Shown one piece after another: positions 1 through 6,957 of a stretch of DNA of 64,000 nucleotides. The translations under genes and the position numbers were made by a program. How positions within the stretch are numbered: position 1 is the first letter of the stretch; each line of letters starts with the position of its first letter. The DNA is from JAHDBG01 sp963922315 (GTDB taxonomy: Bacteria > Pseudomonadota > Gammaproteobacteria > Chromatiales > Chromatiaceae): positions 8,605-72,604 of the forward strand of contig CAWUID010000003.1 of NCBI GenBank assembly GCA_963922315.1, read 5' to 3'. The notes under the pieces were generated by a model. It was not told where the DNA came from. It saw only the letters and a program-made list of their open reading frames with translations, and did no database searches.

Positions 1-804
1 TTTACCAATCCGGATATTGCCGGACTGCAGGATATTCTCACAGAAAGCACACCTGTCGTGCTCGCTTCACAAATAGACTATGTGGCAGCAGATACTTACA
101 CCCGTGAGCGGGCGCGTCTTTTAGGCTTGCTGGATGACTATCTTAAAGCCTGGCGAGCAGGTGATTCTGCTGCATTAAATGGCTTATTGCACTCCGACTT
201 TCAAGCTGGTGGCAAAGATCGCGCTGCCTGGCTGGAGCGGAAAAAGTGGATTCATCAGGCAGTACCACAGCGGGTGATCAATGCTCAGGATGTGCAGATT
301 CTGCGCGAAAGCGAAGATCAGGTTATGTACCAGTATGTTCAATCGTATTGTGCGGATAACATTTACACCCGAGGTACCAAACAGCTGTATTTCAAGGCTC
401 AGAACGGACAGCTAAAACTGGTGACCGAGCGTTTCAGTCCATTACCCACTTTGCCGATGGATGAAGCGCGTCTCAGCAAGTTCATCAGCAGTTGGCTGCA
501 AAGCTGGAATGATAATGATGTACAGAGTTATATTCGCCACTACAGCCCGCAGTTTACAGATAGCAAAGGGCGCGATCTGGCGGGTTATAAAGCCTACAAA
601 ACAGATGTGTTTCGTCAAAGACCAGATCAGCGAATTAACATTGAGCGGGTGCAGGTGACGCCGTTGCGCGGTAACAAATATCAACTGGAATTTACTCAGG
701 ATTACGCCAGTCGTGCATACCGCGACAAAGGCAGAAAAACCCTGATTGTGAACGGGTGTCTGGATGAGTTGGTGATAGAAAAAGAAACCTGGACCGCTTT
801 ATGA
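1..804 (+). CDS. L,D-carboxypeptidase/transpeptidase Csd6/Pgp2-like, C-terminal part (5' end outside window)
   Basis: The frame is open from base 1, so the start and probably the catalytic YkuD domain lie upstream of the window. What is visible is the tail of a YkuD-like fold (around PVVLAS) followed by two NTF2-like repeats, at roughly bases 115-450 and 455-800. Each begins with a helix of the type LLDDYLKAWRAGD / FISSWLQSWNDND. A YkuD domain followed by NTF2-like sequence is the architecture of Csd6 (Helicobacter) and Pgp2 (Campylobacter), periplasmic enzymes that trim tetrapeptide stems to tripeptides. The TGA overlaps the next gene's ATG (ATGA), so the two are coupled, and that partner is the matching D,L-carboxypeptidase. 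The Csd6 assignment rests on the C-terminus and this pairing; the active site is not in view. Confidence 0.7.
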   Translation, partial: FTNPDIAGLQDILTESTPVVLASQIDYVAADTYTRERARLLGLLDDYLKAWRAGDSAALNGLLHSDFQAGGKDRAAWLERKKWIHQAVPQRVINAQDVQILRESEDQVMYQYVQSYCADNIYTRGTKQLYFKAQNGQLKLVTERFSPLPTLPMDEARLSKFISSWLQSWNDNDVQSYIRHYSPQFTDSKGRDLAGYKAYKTDVFRQRPDQRINIERVQVTPLRGNKYQLEFTQDYASRAYRDKGRKTLIVNGCLDELVIEKETWTAL

Positions 805-2225
805 GATCAGGTTATGGTCTTATCGGGATCATTGTGATCCTGTTAAGCCCGTACCTGCCAGCAATCGGCACTACTCAACACCATACTTATTTTTCTGGTA
901 CCGATTATGCCCTGGATGTGTATCGCATTCAGGGAGAACGATCAGGCAAAACACTCCTGATTATTGGGGGTATTCAGGGCGATGAGCCCGGAGGCTATCG
1001 GGCTGCAGACCGATATGTTGATGTCAGTCTGAGCCAAGGTCAGCTCATAATTGTGCCCAGAGCAAATTTAAAAGCGATTATGTTGGGTCAGCGCGGGCCG
1101 GATGGTGACATGAACCGACAGTTTCATGATCAACCCTGGTCGGGTCCGATGCTGCCGGTGGTCAGAAAAATACAACGTCTGATAGCTGAAGCTGATGTAT
1201 TGCTGAATCTGCATGAGGGTTGGGGTTATCATCGTCCCACTTATGTTGATGCGCAACGTAATCCGGACCGGTACGGTCAGTCTCTGATCGTTGATGCGGA
1301 CGTCTATACTTGTGCAGATGGCACGCAGTTATCCCTCGGCAAGATCGGGCAGAAAGTGCTGCGGCGGGTCAATCAGCAGATCGCTGATCCGGCTTATCAT
1401 CTGCACTATTTCAATACACGCACCGGAAAACCAGATACATCGCATAGTGCGATGCGTAAAACAGCGACCTATTACGCACTTCGGCAACATTGCATCCCGG
1501 CATTTGGCGTTGAATCGTCTAAAAATCTGCCTGATTTAGCGACTAAGATCAAATATCAGCAGTTAGTGATCAATGCATTCATGCAGCATCTGAACATTCT
1601 GCCACAAATGCCTGCTGATCTGACGACGATGCCAGACTGGGTAGTGGCACGTGTGCTGGTGGCTGGAGTGGAACATTGGGTACGGGATGGCGACCAGTTG
1701 CTGGTGCCACCAGGTGCATCAGTGACGGTGGAAGGCATGCAGGGTAATTACCGGCGTGGTTATACCGCTGACATTCTGCAATATGGTGGATTACAGGATC
1801 AGCAGCGTCGGGTGCGGATACGCCAGGATACAGAACTGGTGTTGCGACATGATCAGCGTATTGTTGGCAGGGTACAGCTCCGGGTGAGCCAGACGCAGCT
1901 TGGGCCACCTTATTTCATTGTTGAAAAAAATGGCCAACCGCTGATTGTGTCACATAATCAGGTGATGCAACTTGCCCGGACAGATCAGATGGTGATACGC
2001 ACCAGTCTGGGGCAGGATGACCCGGTGGCCAAGATTAATTTTAAGGGTTGGGTGCCGCCTGGTGTCTATAACCGGGGGGATGATCGTGGTTATAAAATCA
2101 TGGCCCGTGATCGGCTGCAAACCAAATATTCAGTGCGAGGGCGTGGAAAGTTGTACCCGGTTGTCGCGCAGAATGCCCAGGGTCGGGTTGTGGCCAGATT
2201 CTATGTCCGCATTACAGAATATTGA
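801..2225 (+). CDS. M99-family zinc D,L-carboxypeptidase, Csd4/Pgp1-like
   Basis: Predicted periplasmic zinc carboxypeptidase of 474 residues with an N-terminal signal/anchor (residues 5-22). It probably removes the meso-diaminopimelate of peptidoglycan tripeptides. The first zinc site reads GGIQGDEPGG: Gln59 and Glu62 are the likely ligands, followed by His138 (NLHEGWGYH) and a candidate general base Glu238 (FGVESSK). A Gln in place of the usual His is the published hallmark of Helicobacter Csd4, required for helical shape. The C-terminal half (about 270-474) is beta-rich and extends beyond the catalytic domain. The ATG overlaps the upstream Csd6-like stop, giving an operon of L,D- and D,L-carboxypeptidase. 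Family assignment is firm; the effect on cell shape is inferred. Confidence 0.82.
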   Translation: MRSGYGLIGIIVILLSPYLPAIGTTQHHTYFSGTDYALDVYRIQGERSGKTLLIIGGIQGDEPGGYRAADRYVDVSLSQGQLIIVPRANLKAIMLGQRGPDGDMNRQFHDQPWSGPMLPVVRKIQRLIAEADVLLNLHEGWGYHRPTYVDAQRNPDRYGQSLIVDADVYTCADGTQLSLGKIGQKVLRRVNQQIADPAYHLHYFNTRTGKPDTSHSAMRKTATYYALRQHCIPAFGVESSKNLPDLATKIKYQQLVINAFMQHLNILPQMPADLTTMPDWVVARVLVAGVEHWVRDGDQLLVPPGASVTVEGMQGNYRRGYTADILQYGGLQDQQRRVRIRQDTELVLRHDQRIVGRVQLRVSQTQLGPPYFIVEKNGQPLIVSHNQVMQLARTDQMVIRTSLGQDDPVAKINFKGWVPPGVYNRGDDRGYKIMARDRLQTKYSVRGRGKLYPVVAQNAQGRVVARFYVRITEY

Positions 2226-2266
2226 ATTATAAGTGGCAGTGTTCGCCAGGATATATGCAGGAAGCT

Positions 2267-2296
2267 TTCTCAATCCGTTTCATGGCTTGATTCTGG
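2267..2296. repeat. 30-base stem-loop repeat, copy 1
   Basis: This stretch matches bases 5156-5185 at 25 of 30 positions without gaps. The common core is TTCTCAATC, TTCATGG and TTGATT. In copy 2 AATCAA and TTGATT can pair around a 9-base loop; in this copy the stem is weaker. It lies in the 158-base gap between the M99 gene and the PD-(D/E)XK gene. No other feature is evident in that gap apart from the leader of the downstream gene. Confidence 0.45.
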
Positions 2297-2383
2297 AAAT
2301 AACCCAAATTTGATTTTGGTACCTGATCCTGGTTGAAGAAGTTTGTCAGCCTTGATTAGTGGTGCTGTATAGAGAAACAAACA

Positions 2384-3313
2384 ATGTCACGAAAACTGAT
2401 CAGTTTCGACTGGGCAATGAAGAAATTGCTCAGAAGCAAAGCGAACTTTGAAATCCTGGAAGGGTTTATGAGTGAGCTTCTGAAAGATGATATTCAGATT
2501 CTTGAAATCCTCGAAAGTGGTAGCAACAAAGACAGTAGTCAGGATAAATCTAACCAGGTTGATCTGAAGGTTAAGAATCAAAAGGGTGAAATTATTATCA
2601 TTGAGGTGCAATATCAACGTGAATATGACTATCTGCAAAGAGTATTGTTTGGGACATCAAAAGTTATTACAGAGCATCTTAGTAAAAGCGAACCTTACTC
2701 AAAAGTGATTAAAGTTATTTCAGTCAATATTCTCTATTTTAATCTGGGTCAGGGTGTGGATTATGTTTATTACGGCATGACCAGCTTTCAGGGGCTGCAT
2801 CATCAGGATATACTGGGCTTGTCGAAAGAGCAGAAAGCGCTTTATCAAAAACATACAATACAAGAAATATTTCCTGAATACTACCTGATCAAGGTGAATA
2901 GTTTTGATGATATGGCCAAAGACACCTTAGATGAGTGGATATACTTTCTGAAAAATGAAGAAATAAAAGAAGATTTCAAAGCAAAAGGCCTGAAAAAAGC
3001 GAAGCAGGAGCTCGATATTCTGAAATTGCCGGAGAAAGAACGTCTGGCTTATGAAAGATACCAGGATGATTTGCACTACCAGGCTAGTATGGTCGAGTCA
3101 TCTTACACCGTCGGTATGAAAAAGGGCATGGAAAAGGGCAGGAAAGAGGGTAAGGAAGAAGGCAGAAAAGAAGGTAAAGAGGAAGGTAAGAAGGAGCGGG
3201 ATATTGAAATAGCCAGGAATCTACTGAGTGCCGATGTGCTTGATATACAAATGGTTGCTCAAATGACAGGATTAACCTTAAAAGAAGTCGAAAAGATAAA
3301 GTTTTCTTTGTGA
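2384..3313 (+). CDS. Rpn/PD-(D/E)XK nuclease family transposase-like protein
   Basis: The 309-residue protein is of the PDDEXK_2 (transposase_31/Rpn) family, whose members are DNA nucleases linked to recombination-mediated mobility. The core is VDLKVKNQKGEIIIIEVQ, about residues 53-70: Asp, then the E-x-Q form of the E-x-K motif. This is followed by a typical helical stretch (YLQRVLFGTSKVI). Near residues 245-270 is a charged Gly-Lys/Glu repeat, encoded by a degenerate 12-base DNA repeat, then a short C-terminal helical tail (VAQMTGLTLKEVEKI). Base composition is visibly richer in A+T than its neighbours, as expected for an acquired gene. It converges on lptB with 11 bases between them. Biological role is unknown; it could be a selfish element. 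Confidence 0.8.
   Translation: MSRKLISFDWAMKKLLRSKANFEILEGFMSELLKDDIQILEILESGSNKDSSQDKSNQVDLKVKNQKGEIIIIEVQYQREYDYLQRVLFGTSKVITEHLSKSEPYSKVIKVISVNILYFNLGQGVDYVYYGMTSFQGLHHQDILGLSKEQKALYQKHTIQEIFPEYYLIKVNSFDDMAKDTLDEWIYFLKNEEIKEDFKAKGLKKAKQELDILKLPEKERLAYERYQDDLHYQASMVESSYTVGMKKGMEKGRKEGKEEGRKEGKEEGKKERDIEIARNLLSADVLDIQMVAQMTGLTLKEVEKIKFSL
3112..3198 (+). repeat. Degenerate 12-base tandem repeat encoding a Gly-Lys/Glu repeat
   Basis: A purine-only stretch inside the PD-(D/E)XK gene repeats the idea GGN-AAA/AGG-GAA-GAA about seven times. It encodes alternating GK, GR and KEEG units. Such repeats are typical of this family's C-terminal linker and can change length by slippage in steps of four residues without loss of frame. 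Confidence 0.6.
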
Positions 3314-3324
3314 GTAGCTCTGAG

Positions 3325-4092
3325 CTACAAGCGAAAGTGTTCGCCGAGATACACGGCCCGCACTTCGGGGTGTGCCATAATATCTGCGGGTGACCCTTCG
3401 GTGAGCACTCTTCCCTGGTTGATGATATAAGCGCGAGTACAGATGCCCAGTGTTTCACGCACACTATGATCAGTGATCAGGATGCCGATGCCCCGCTTGC
3501 TCAGGCCGCTCACTATCTGCTGAATATCAGAGACTGAAATCGGATCTACTCCGGCAAATGGTTCATCCAGCAGAATAAATCCCGGTTCTGCTGCCAAGGC
3601 ACGCGCAATCTCCAGACGGCGGCGCTCGCCCCCGGATAAGCTGAGCGCTGAATTATCAGCCAGATGTTGCAGACTGAACTCTGCCAGCAGCTCATCGCAA
3701 CGGGCCTGACGTTGTGATTTGTCCAGACTCGCTCGTGTTTCCAGAATTGCCAGTACATTCTGCGCAACGGTCAGTTTGCGAAAAATCGAGGGTTCCTGTG
3801 CCAGATAACCGAGCCCGGCCTGAGCCCGTTTATGCATCGGCTGATCCGTGACTTCTTGCGAGCCTAGCCAGACCTGTCCGGAATCAACCGGTACCAGGCC
3901 CGCAATCATATAAAAACACGTTGTTTTACCTGCCCCGTTCGGGCCGAGCAGGCCCACGATCTCACCACGACCCAGTTGCATTGACACGCCATTCACTACT
4001 GCCCGGCCGTGATATTGTTTGGCCAGATCAGTTGCCCGCAACACATCCGGTGATGTTACTGCCGGCGTTGGTCTGTGCCGGAAGATGGGCAT
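3325..4092 (-). CDS. lptB: LPS export ABC transporter ATP-binding protein LptB
   Basis: Cytoplasmic ATPase that powers lipopolysaccharide extraction from the inner membrane as LptB2FG. The 255 residues carry Walker A GPNGAGKT (50-57), the Q-loop in GYLAQEPSIF, signature LSGGERRRLEIARAL (152-166), Walker B FILLDE (172-177) and an H-loop His in LITDHSVRET. The segment GYLAQEPSIFRKLTV is typical of LptB rather than of other ABC ATPases. The N-terminus is about 15 residues longer than usual, so a later start is possible. It ends the leftward lptC-lptA-lptB cluster; its start codon touches the end of lptA. Confidence 0.95.
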   Translation of the reverse strand: MPIFRHRPTPAVTSPDVLRATDLAKQYHGRAVVNGVSMQLGRGEIVGLLGPNGAGKTTCFYMIAGLVPVDSGQVWLGSQEVTDQPMHKRAQAGLGYLAQEPSIFRKLTVAQNVLAILETRASLDKSQRQARCDELLAEFSLQHLADNSALSLSGGERRRLEIARALAAEPGFILLDEPFAGVDPISVSDIQQIVSGLSKRGIGILITDHSVRETLGICTRAYIINQGRVLTEGSPADIMAHPEVRAVYLGEHFRL

Positions 4093-4577
4093 TATTCAGT
4101 CGCCTGTAGTGTCATCTGCACGCGCTGTTTACCAGCCGCTGCGCCGCCTGCCTTCAGTATCTGCCGTCGTCGGTCATAGATGACCCGATCACTCTGCATC
4201 ACGTCTCCGGCCTGTCGTAACACCACTTCTCCGCTTAAGGTTAACTGTGCGCTTTGCACCAGATAGTCTGCGCGCTGTGCCTGTGCCTGTATCCAGCCGG
4301 ATGCTGTCTTCTGCCGGAATCTGACCGGTGTTCCTCGCGCGATCAGTCGGCTGGGTTGTTGTTGCGCATCATGTTGTACGGTGATCTGATCTGCCAGAAT
4401 CTGCATATTGCCTTGCCGCAGGTCAACTTGCCCGCGATAGATGCTTTGTCCTTCATTCAGTGCCACGCTGTCTGCGGACAGCTGAATCGGTACAGGCTCC
4501 GGTGTGGGTGCGGCCTGTGCCCAGCCGACCCAGGCAATACAACATAACGCTAAACTGTTAACTATCTGCCGGAACAT
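4092..4577 (-). CDS. lptA: LPS transport periplasmic protein LptA
   Basis: Periplasmic bridge protein that carries LPS from LptC to LptD. The 161-residue product starts at ATG 4575-4577. It has a signal peptide (MFRQIVNSLALCCIAW, with cleavage near AQA) and an OstA/LptA beta-jellyroll: SADSVALNEGQSIYRGQVDL, QILADQITVQ, LTLSGEVVLRQAGD and DRVIYD. The frame is open further upstream, but that extension is out of keeping with the family and lies inside lptC, so the shorter start was chosen. It overlaps lptC by 20 bases and lptB by one. No kdsC or kdsD lies upstream, although many gammaproteobacteria have them there. Confidence 0.93.
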   Translation of the reverse strand: MFRQIVNSLALCCIAWVGWAQAAPTPEPVPIQLSADSVALNEGQSIYRGQVDLRQGNMQILADQITVQHDAQQQPSRLIARGTPVRFRQKTASGWIQAQAQRADYLVQSAQLTLSGEVVLRQAGDVMQSDRVIYDRRRQILKAGGAAAGKQRVQMTLQATE

Positions 4578-5124
4578 AGGTGCCCTCAACCTCATGCAAA
4601 AATTCGAGTTTGAGCGGTGCTTGTAACCAGGCCCGCATGCCCACTGCCCGCAATTGTTGCGAGCCACTGTTGATCTGTACCGGTTGTGCCGTTTCCAGAT
4701 AACGGCGTGGCAACTGTATCTGGAGTGTTTCGGTCTGTAATTGTATCGGTGCTGTAGTGGCAGAAGCAGCCCGGCTGAGTTGTATTGCACCGGACAAGGA
4801 CAAGGTATCTCCGCTCGCATCCAACCAGCCTGAGTTTGCTACCATACGCCACGGCGGTTCGTCTGCCGGATACAGGGTCAGGGCTGGTTGCTGCAATTGT
4901 GTGCCGGTGTTGCCGGCAAAATGACGGATTTCCGCAGTTTGTAAGCTGCGCTCAGGCTGTCCGTTAGCGTCCAGTGTAGTGATTTTTACCCCACGCAGAT
5001 AATAATCCACGATCTGATCATGCGCAGCAACCGGTGTCGCCGGGGCTGATGTGTCTGAACTGACCCACCAGACAGTGCCTGTCACCAGCATCAGCAGAAT
5101 CAGGCTCAGCCCGAATGTACGCAC
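4558..5124 (-). CDS. lptC: LPS export membrane protein LptC
   Basis: Bitopic inner-membrane protein that accepts LPS from LptB2FG and passes it to LptA. The protein has 188 residues, the usual length for LptC. It has one N-terminal transmembrane helix (residues 4-21) followed by a periplasmic beta-jellyroll with the family pattern DYYLRGVKITTLDANGQP, LTLYP and GDTLSLSGAIQL. It is the first gene of the leftward lptCAB unit. The 185-base divergent gap to anmK should hold its promoter; a copy of the 30-base stem-loop repeat lies in that gap. Confidence 0.9.
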   Translation of the reverse strand: MRTFGLSLILLMLVTGTVWWVSSDTSAPATPVAAHDQIVDYYLRGVKITTLDANGQPERSLQTAEIRHFAGNTGTQLQQPALTLYPADEPPWRMVANSGWLDASGDTLSLSGAIQLSRAASATTAPIQLQTETLQIQLPRRYLETAQPVQINSGSQQLRAVGMRAWLQAPLKLEFLHEVEGTYVPADS

Positions 5125-5155
5125 GCCATTTTCCCTCAGTCAATGCCAGGGGGTG

Positions 5156-5185
5156 TTCTCAATCAACTTCATGGTTTGATTCCGG
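5156..5185. repeat. 30-base stem-loop repeat, copy 2
   Basis: Matches bases 2267-2296 at 25 of 30 positions. AATCAA (5161-5166) and TTGATT (5176-5181) form a 6-bp stem with loop CTTCATGGT. It sits between the divergent lptC and anmK starts. A looser relative (TTCATGGAGTTTGATTCTG) occurs near 58750. Confidence 0.45.
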
Positions 5186-5309
5186 CCTTTTTCTGCGCTG
5201 ACTGTGTTGCAACTCGTCGCAATAGAATCACTATGACTCCTCATTGCGCCTTGTCAGCACAAAAAATGACTCGACATCATTTCCACTCAGCTCATTGAGA
5301 ACGTCTCCT

Positions 5310-6425
5310 ATGGCAGAATCTTATATCGGCCTGATGTCAGGCACCAGTATGGATGGCATTGATGCGGTATTAGCAGACCTCAGCAGTCAGCAGCCGGTGT
5401 TGCTGAATACGCATCATCACCCATGGCCGCCGGGGTTACATCGTCGTTTGCAGGCTGTTGCACAAGGTCAGGCGTTGTCTGCGGCAGAGTTTGCACAGCT
5501 GGATGCGGACGCTGGCGTATGTTTTGCTCAGGCTGCTCAGGCGGTGATGCCGGCAGCGGGTGCATCTGCCATCCGGGCGATCGGATCACATGGACAGACG
5601 GTCGCGCATGCGCCTGATGGTGCGCCCGGCTACAGTTTGCAATTGGGTAATCCGCATCTGATTGCGGAACATACGGGGATCACAACCGTTGCTGATTTCC
5701 GGAGACGTGATGTAGCGGCATATGGCCAGGGTGCACCACTGGTGCCTGCTTTTCATCAGGCGCTGTTTCGTCGTCCAGGCGAGAACCGGGTCATTCTGAA
5801 TATTGGTGGTATCGCGAATCTGACCTGGCTTGCCGGGACAGCAGATAGTCCGGTGACTGGTTTTGATACTGGCCCTGGCAATTGTTTGCTGGATACCTGG
5901 GTACAACAACAGACTGGTCGGCCGTTTGATGCTCAGGGTGATTTTGCCCGCGCTGGCGCCTGTCAGTCTGATTTGTTACAACGTTGGTTGCAGGATCCTT
6001 ATTTTGTTGCACCAGCACCCAAAAGCACCGGCACAGATTATTTTTCATCTGACTGGTTGACCCGGCAATGCGGCGCAACTTATCAGCCAGCCGATGTGCA
6101 GGCAACCCTGGTGGCATTGACCGTACAGACGATTACGCAGGCAATTATGTGTCATTATCCGGCCACGGATCGTGTGCTGGCATGTGGTGGTGGCTGGCAT
6201 AATCCGGTGTTGCGGCAGGCGTTGACTGATGCCTTGCCCTGCCCGCTTGAGAGTACGGAAGCCCACGGTCTGGCACCTGACTGGGTCGAAGCCACCGCGT
6301 TTGCCTGGCTGGCGCAACAACGGTTGCACAAATTACCGGGCAATCTGCCGGATGTTACCGGGGCGAGTGGCCCGCGTCTGCTGGGGGTGATTTATGCAGG
6401 CGATGCTGATCTGCATTCCCGGTAA
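5310..6425 (+). CDS. anmK: Anhydro-N-acetylmuramic acid kinase
   Basis: Cytoplasmic peptidoglycan-recycling kinase. It hydrolyses the 1,6-anhydro bond of anhMurNAc and phosphorylates it to MurNAc-6-phosphate. The 371-residue product begins MAESYIGLMSGTSMDG, the canonical AnmK N-terminal nucleotide-binding motif, so the ATG at 5310 was chosen over an in-frame start 22 codons earlier. Further motifs are GSHGQTVAH, TTVADFRRRDVAAYGQGAPL (catalytic Asp region), NIGGIANLT and GFDTGPGN. The 3' end overlaps the convergent thioredoxin-like gene by 71 bases. With NagZ, AmgK, MurU and AmpG elsewhere in the window it belongs to an anabolic muropeptide salvage route. Confidence 0.95.
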   Translation: MAESYIGLMSGTSMDGIDAVLADLSSQQPVLLNTHHHPWPPGLHRRLQAVAQGQALSAAEFAQLDADAGVCFAQAAQAVMPAAGASAIRAIGSHGQTVAHAPDGAPGYSLQLGNPHLIAEHTGITTVADFRRRDVAAYGQGAPLVPAFHQALFRRPGENRVILNIGGIANLTWLAGTADSPVTGFDTGPGNCLLDTWVQQQTGRPFDAQGDFARAGACQSDLLQRWLQDPYFVAPAPKSTGTDYFSSDWLTRQCGATYQPADVQATLVALTVQTITQAIMCHYPATDRVLACGGGWHNPVLRQALTDALPCPLESTEAHGLAPDWVEATAFAWLAQQRLHKLPGNLPDVTGASGPRLLGVIYAGDADLHSR

Positions 6426-6957
6426 TCAATTGTTGTAGTATCGGTTCCAGGGTGGTTCTGTGTACTTCGCCCTGCTGGCGGAATATCACTTTGCCACCAG
6501 GTGCTGCTACAAGTGTGTAGGGCAGGGCATCGAATCGGTTACCCAACTGGCGTGCCAGTGTCATCGCTGGCAGGTTGCCCAGCAGGATCGGGTAGTTGAC
6601 GCCATAGGTATCAGCAAAAGTACGCACCTGTTCCGGGTCGTCGATGGCAATACCGACAAATTGCACCTGATCGGTTTGATAGTGTTCCTGCAGCTCGACA
6701 AACATCGGCGTTTCTTTACGGCAGGGTGGGCACCAGGTAGCCCAGAAATTGAGCACCAGAATCTGGTCCTGCCATTCGGTACTCAGGCGTAATTTCCCTT
6801 CCAGATCCGGGTATTGAAAATCAGGTAGCTGAGACTGTTCCGGTGGAATGATCAGTTCTGTGCCGGAGGATGGTTGGTATTCGCGCCATAGCCAGCCAGC
6901 CAGCATGCCGAGCATCAGGCCCAGCAGGGCGAACCCTACCCAATATAATGGCTTCAT
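6355..6957 (-). CDS. TlpA-like membrane-anchored thioredoxin
   Basis: Periplasmic thiol-disulfide oxidoreductase of the TlpA/ResA family, 200 residues. One N-terminal transmembrane helix (residues 5-23) is followed by an AhpC/TSA-redoxin fold with active site FWATWCPPCRKE (Cys76 and Cys79) and the cis-Pro region FDALPYTLV. The 15-20 C-terminal residues (ADQHRLHKSPPADAGHSPR) lie outside the fold and are the part that overlaps anmK. The start codon overlaps the stop of dsbD by four bases, so the two are co-translated. DsbD probably supplies electrons to keep this protein reduced. Its client is not visible here. Confidence 0.88.
   Translation of the reverse strand: MKPLYWVGFALLGLMLGMLAGWLWREYQPSSGTELIIPPEQSQLPDFQYPDLEGKLRLSTEWQDQILVLNFWATWCPPCRKETPMFVELQEHYQTDQVQFVGIAIDDPEQVRTFADTYGVNYPILLGNLPAMTLARQLGNRFDALPYTLVAAPGGKVIFRQQGEVHRTTLEPILQQLITGNADQHRLHKSPPADAGHSPR

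Noticed and set aside
3451..3466. TGTTTCACGCACACTA resembling a parS site
   Set aside because: Only the left half matches the 16-base consensus and it lies in lptB coding sequence.
4578..4820. Upstream in-frame extension of lptA (81 codons)
   Set aside because: It is rich in residues unlike a signal peptide and lies antisense-free inside lptC; the ATG at 4577 gives a normal LptA signal sequence.
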